A stretch of 64,000 bases of DNA from Sternotherus odoratus. Its lineage: Eukaryota; Chordata; Testudines; Kinosternidae. Each line of letters starts with the position of its first letter. The first letter of the stretch is position 1. The notes below the pieces were generated by a model, which saw nothing but the letters and a program-made list of their open reading frames with translations, did no database searches and had not been told where the DNA came from. The DNA is taken from NCBI GenBank assembly GCA_032164245.1, contig JAVMKO010000003.1:96526054-96590053 (forward strand). The letters are read 5' to 3'. Shown here in pieces: positions 63,881 through 64,000 of this stretch. The translations under genes and the position numbers were made by a program.

Positions 63881-64000
63881 ATAGAATATCAGGGTTAGAA
63901 GGGACCTCAGGAGGTCATCTAGTCCCAACCCTCTGCTTAAAGCAGGACCCAATCCCCAACTAAATCATCCCAGCCAGGGCTTTGGGTAGCCTGACCTTAA
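63881..64000 (-). repeat. CR1 3' tail (runs off the window)
   Basis: 'aatcatagaatatcagggtt', 'agaagggacctcaggaggtc', 'atctagtcccaaccctctgc' and 'ccaactaaatcatcccagcc' are the inverted CR1 tail common in turtles. Confidence 0.75.

Overview
The window looks like intergenic or intronic DNA of a non-avian sauropsid, most probably a turtle. The basis is the repeat content: CR1 tails, a tRNA-derived SINE, decayed MIR copies, many hAT and PIF/Harbinger-like MITEs, endogenous LTRs and a nearly complete DIRS-type tyrosine-recombinase retrotransposon. I found no host protein-coding gene, rRNA, functional tRNA or CRISPR. The only long believable proteins belong to mobile elements; almost all other long open frames lie in GC-rich repeat bodies.

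Layout. 0-31 kb: old single-copy DNA with MIR, CR1, nested LTRs (2.4-3.5 kb), foldback elements (4.3, 10.3, 10.8, 13.05, 29.8 kb), a Harbinger-like MITE (6.6 kb), hAT MITEs (13.2, 15.4, 19.4, 20.7 kb), an LTR carrying a hAT MITE (27.7-29.5 kb) and the 3' end of an R2-like non-LTR retrotransposon (30.2-30.7 kb, minus strand).

31.08-41.27 kb is the centrepiece. A DIRS element (inverted terminal repeats, internal complementary region, gag-like frame, RT/RNase H/methylase-like frame, tyrosine recombinase) sits inside a MIR. It is itself interrupted, across the recombinase stop codon, by a 4,030-bp autonomous-looking hAT transposon with an intact 645-aa transposase and a perfect 8-bp target duplication. 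Downstream (42.3-43.85 kb) lie two oppositely oriented fragments of another hAT transposase and the 3' end of an older DIRS copy.

43.9-64 kb: a pogo/Tigger-type MITE (45.05 kb), hAT MITEs (47.4, 48.7, 52.2, 57.25 kb), an ERV-type LTR with TATA box and poly(A) signal (49.0-49.7 kb), a tRNA-SINE (50.2 kb), a MITE/LTR/hAT nest (56.5-58.7 kb), another LTR (59.7-60.7 kb) and a CR1 tail at the right edge.

The most interesting threads are: the nested DIRS/hAT pair; the shared central-TA target duplications of eight separate hAT insertions; the repeated growth of GC-rich tandem arrays inside non-autonomous DNA transposons; and a foldback family with 12-14 bp target duplications whose centre carries a hammerhead-ribozyme-like core, pointing to Penelope-like ancestry.
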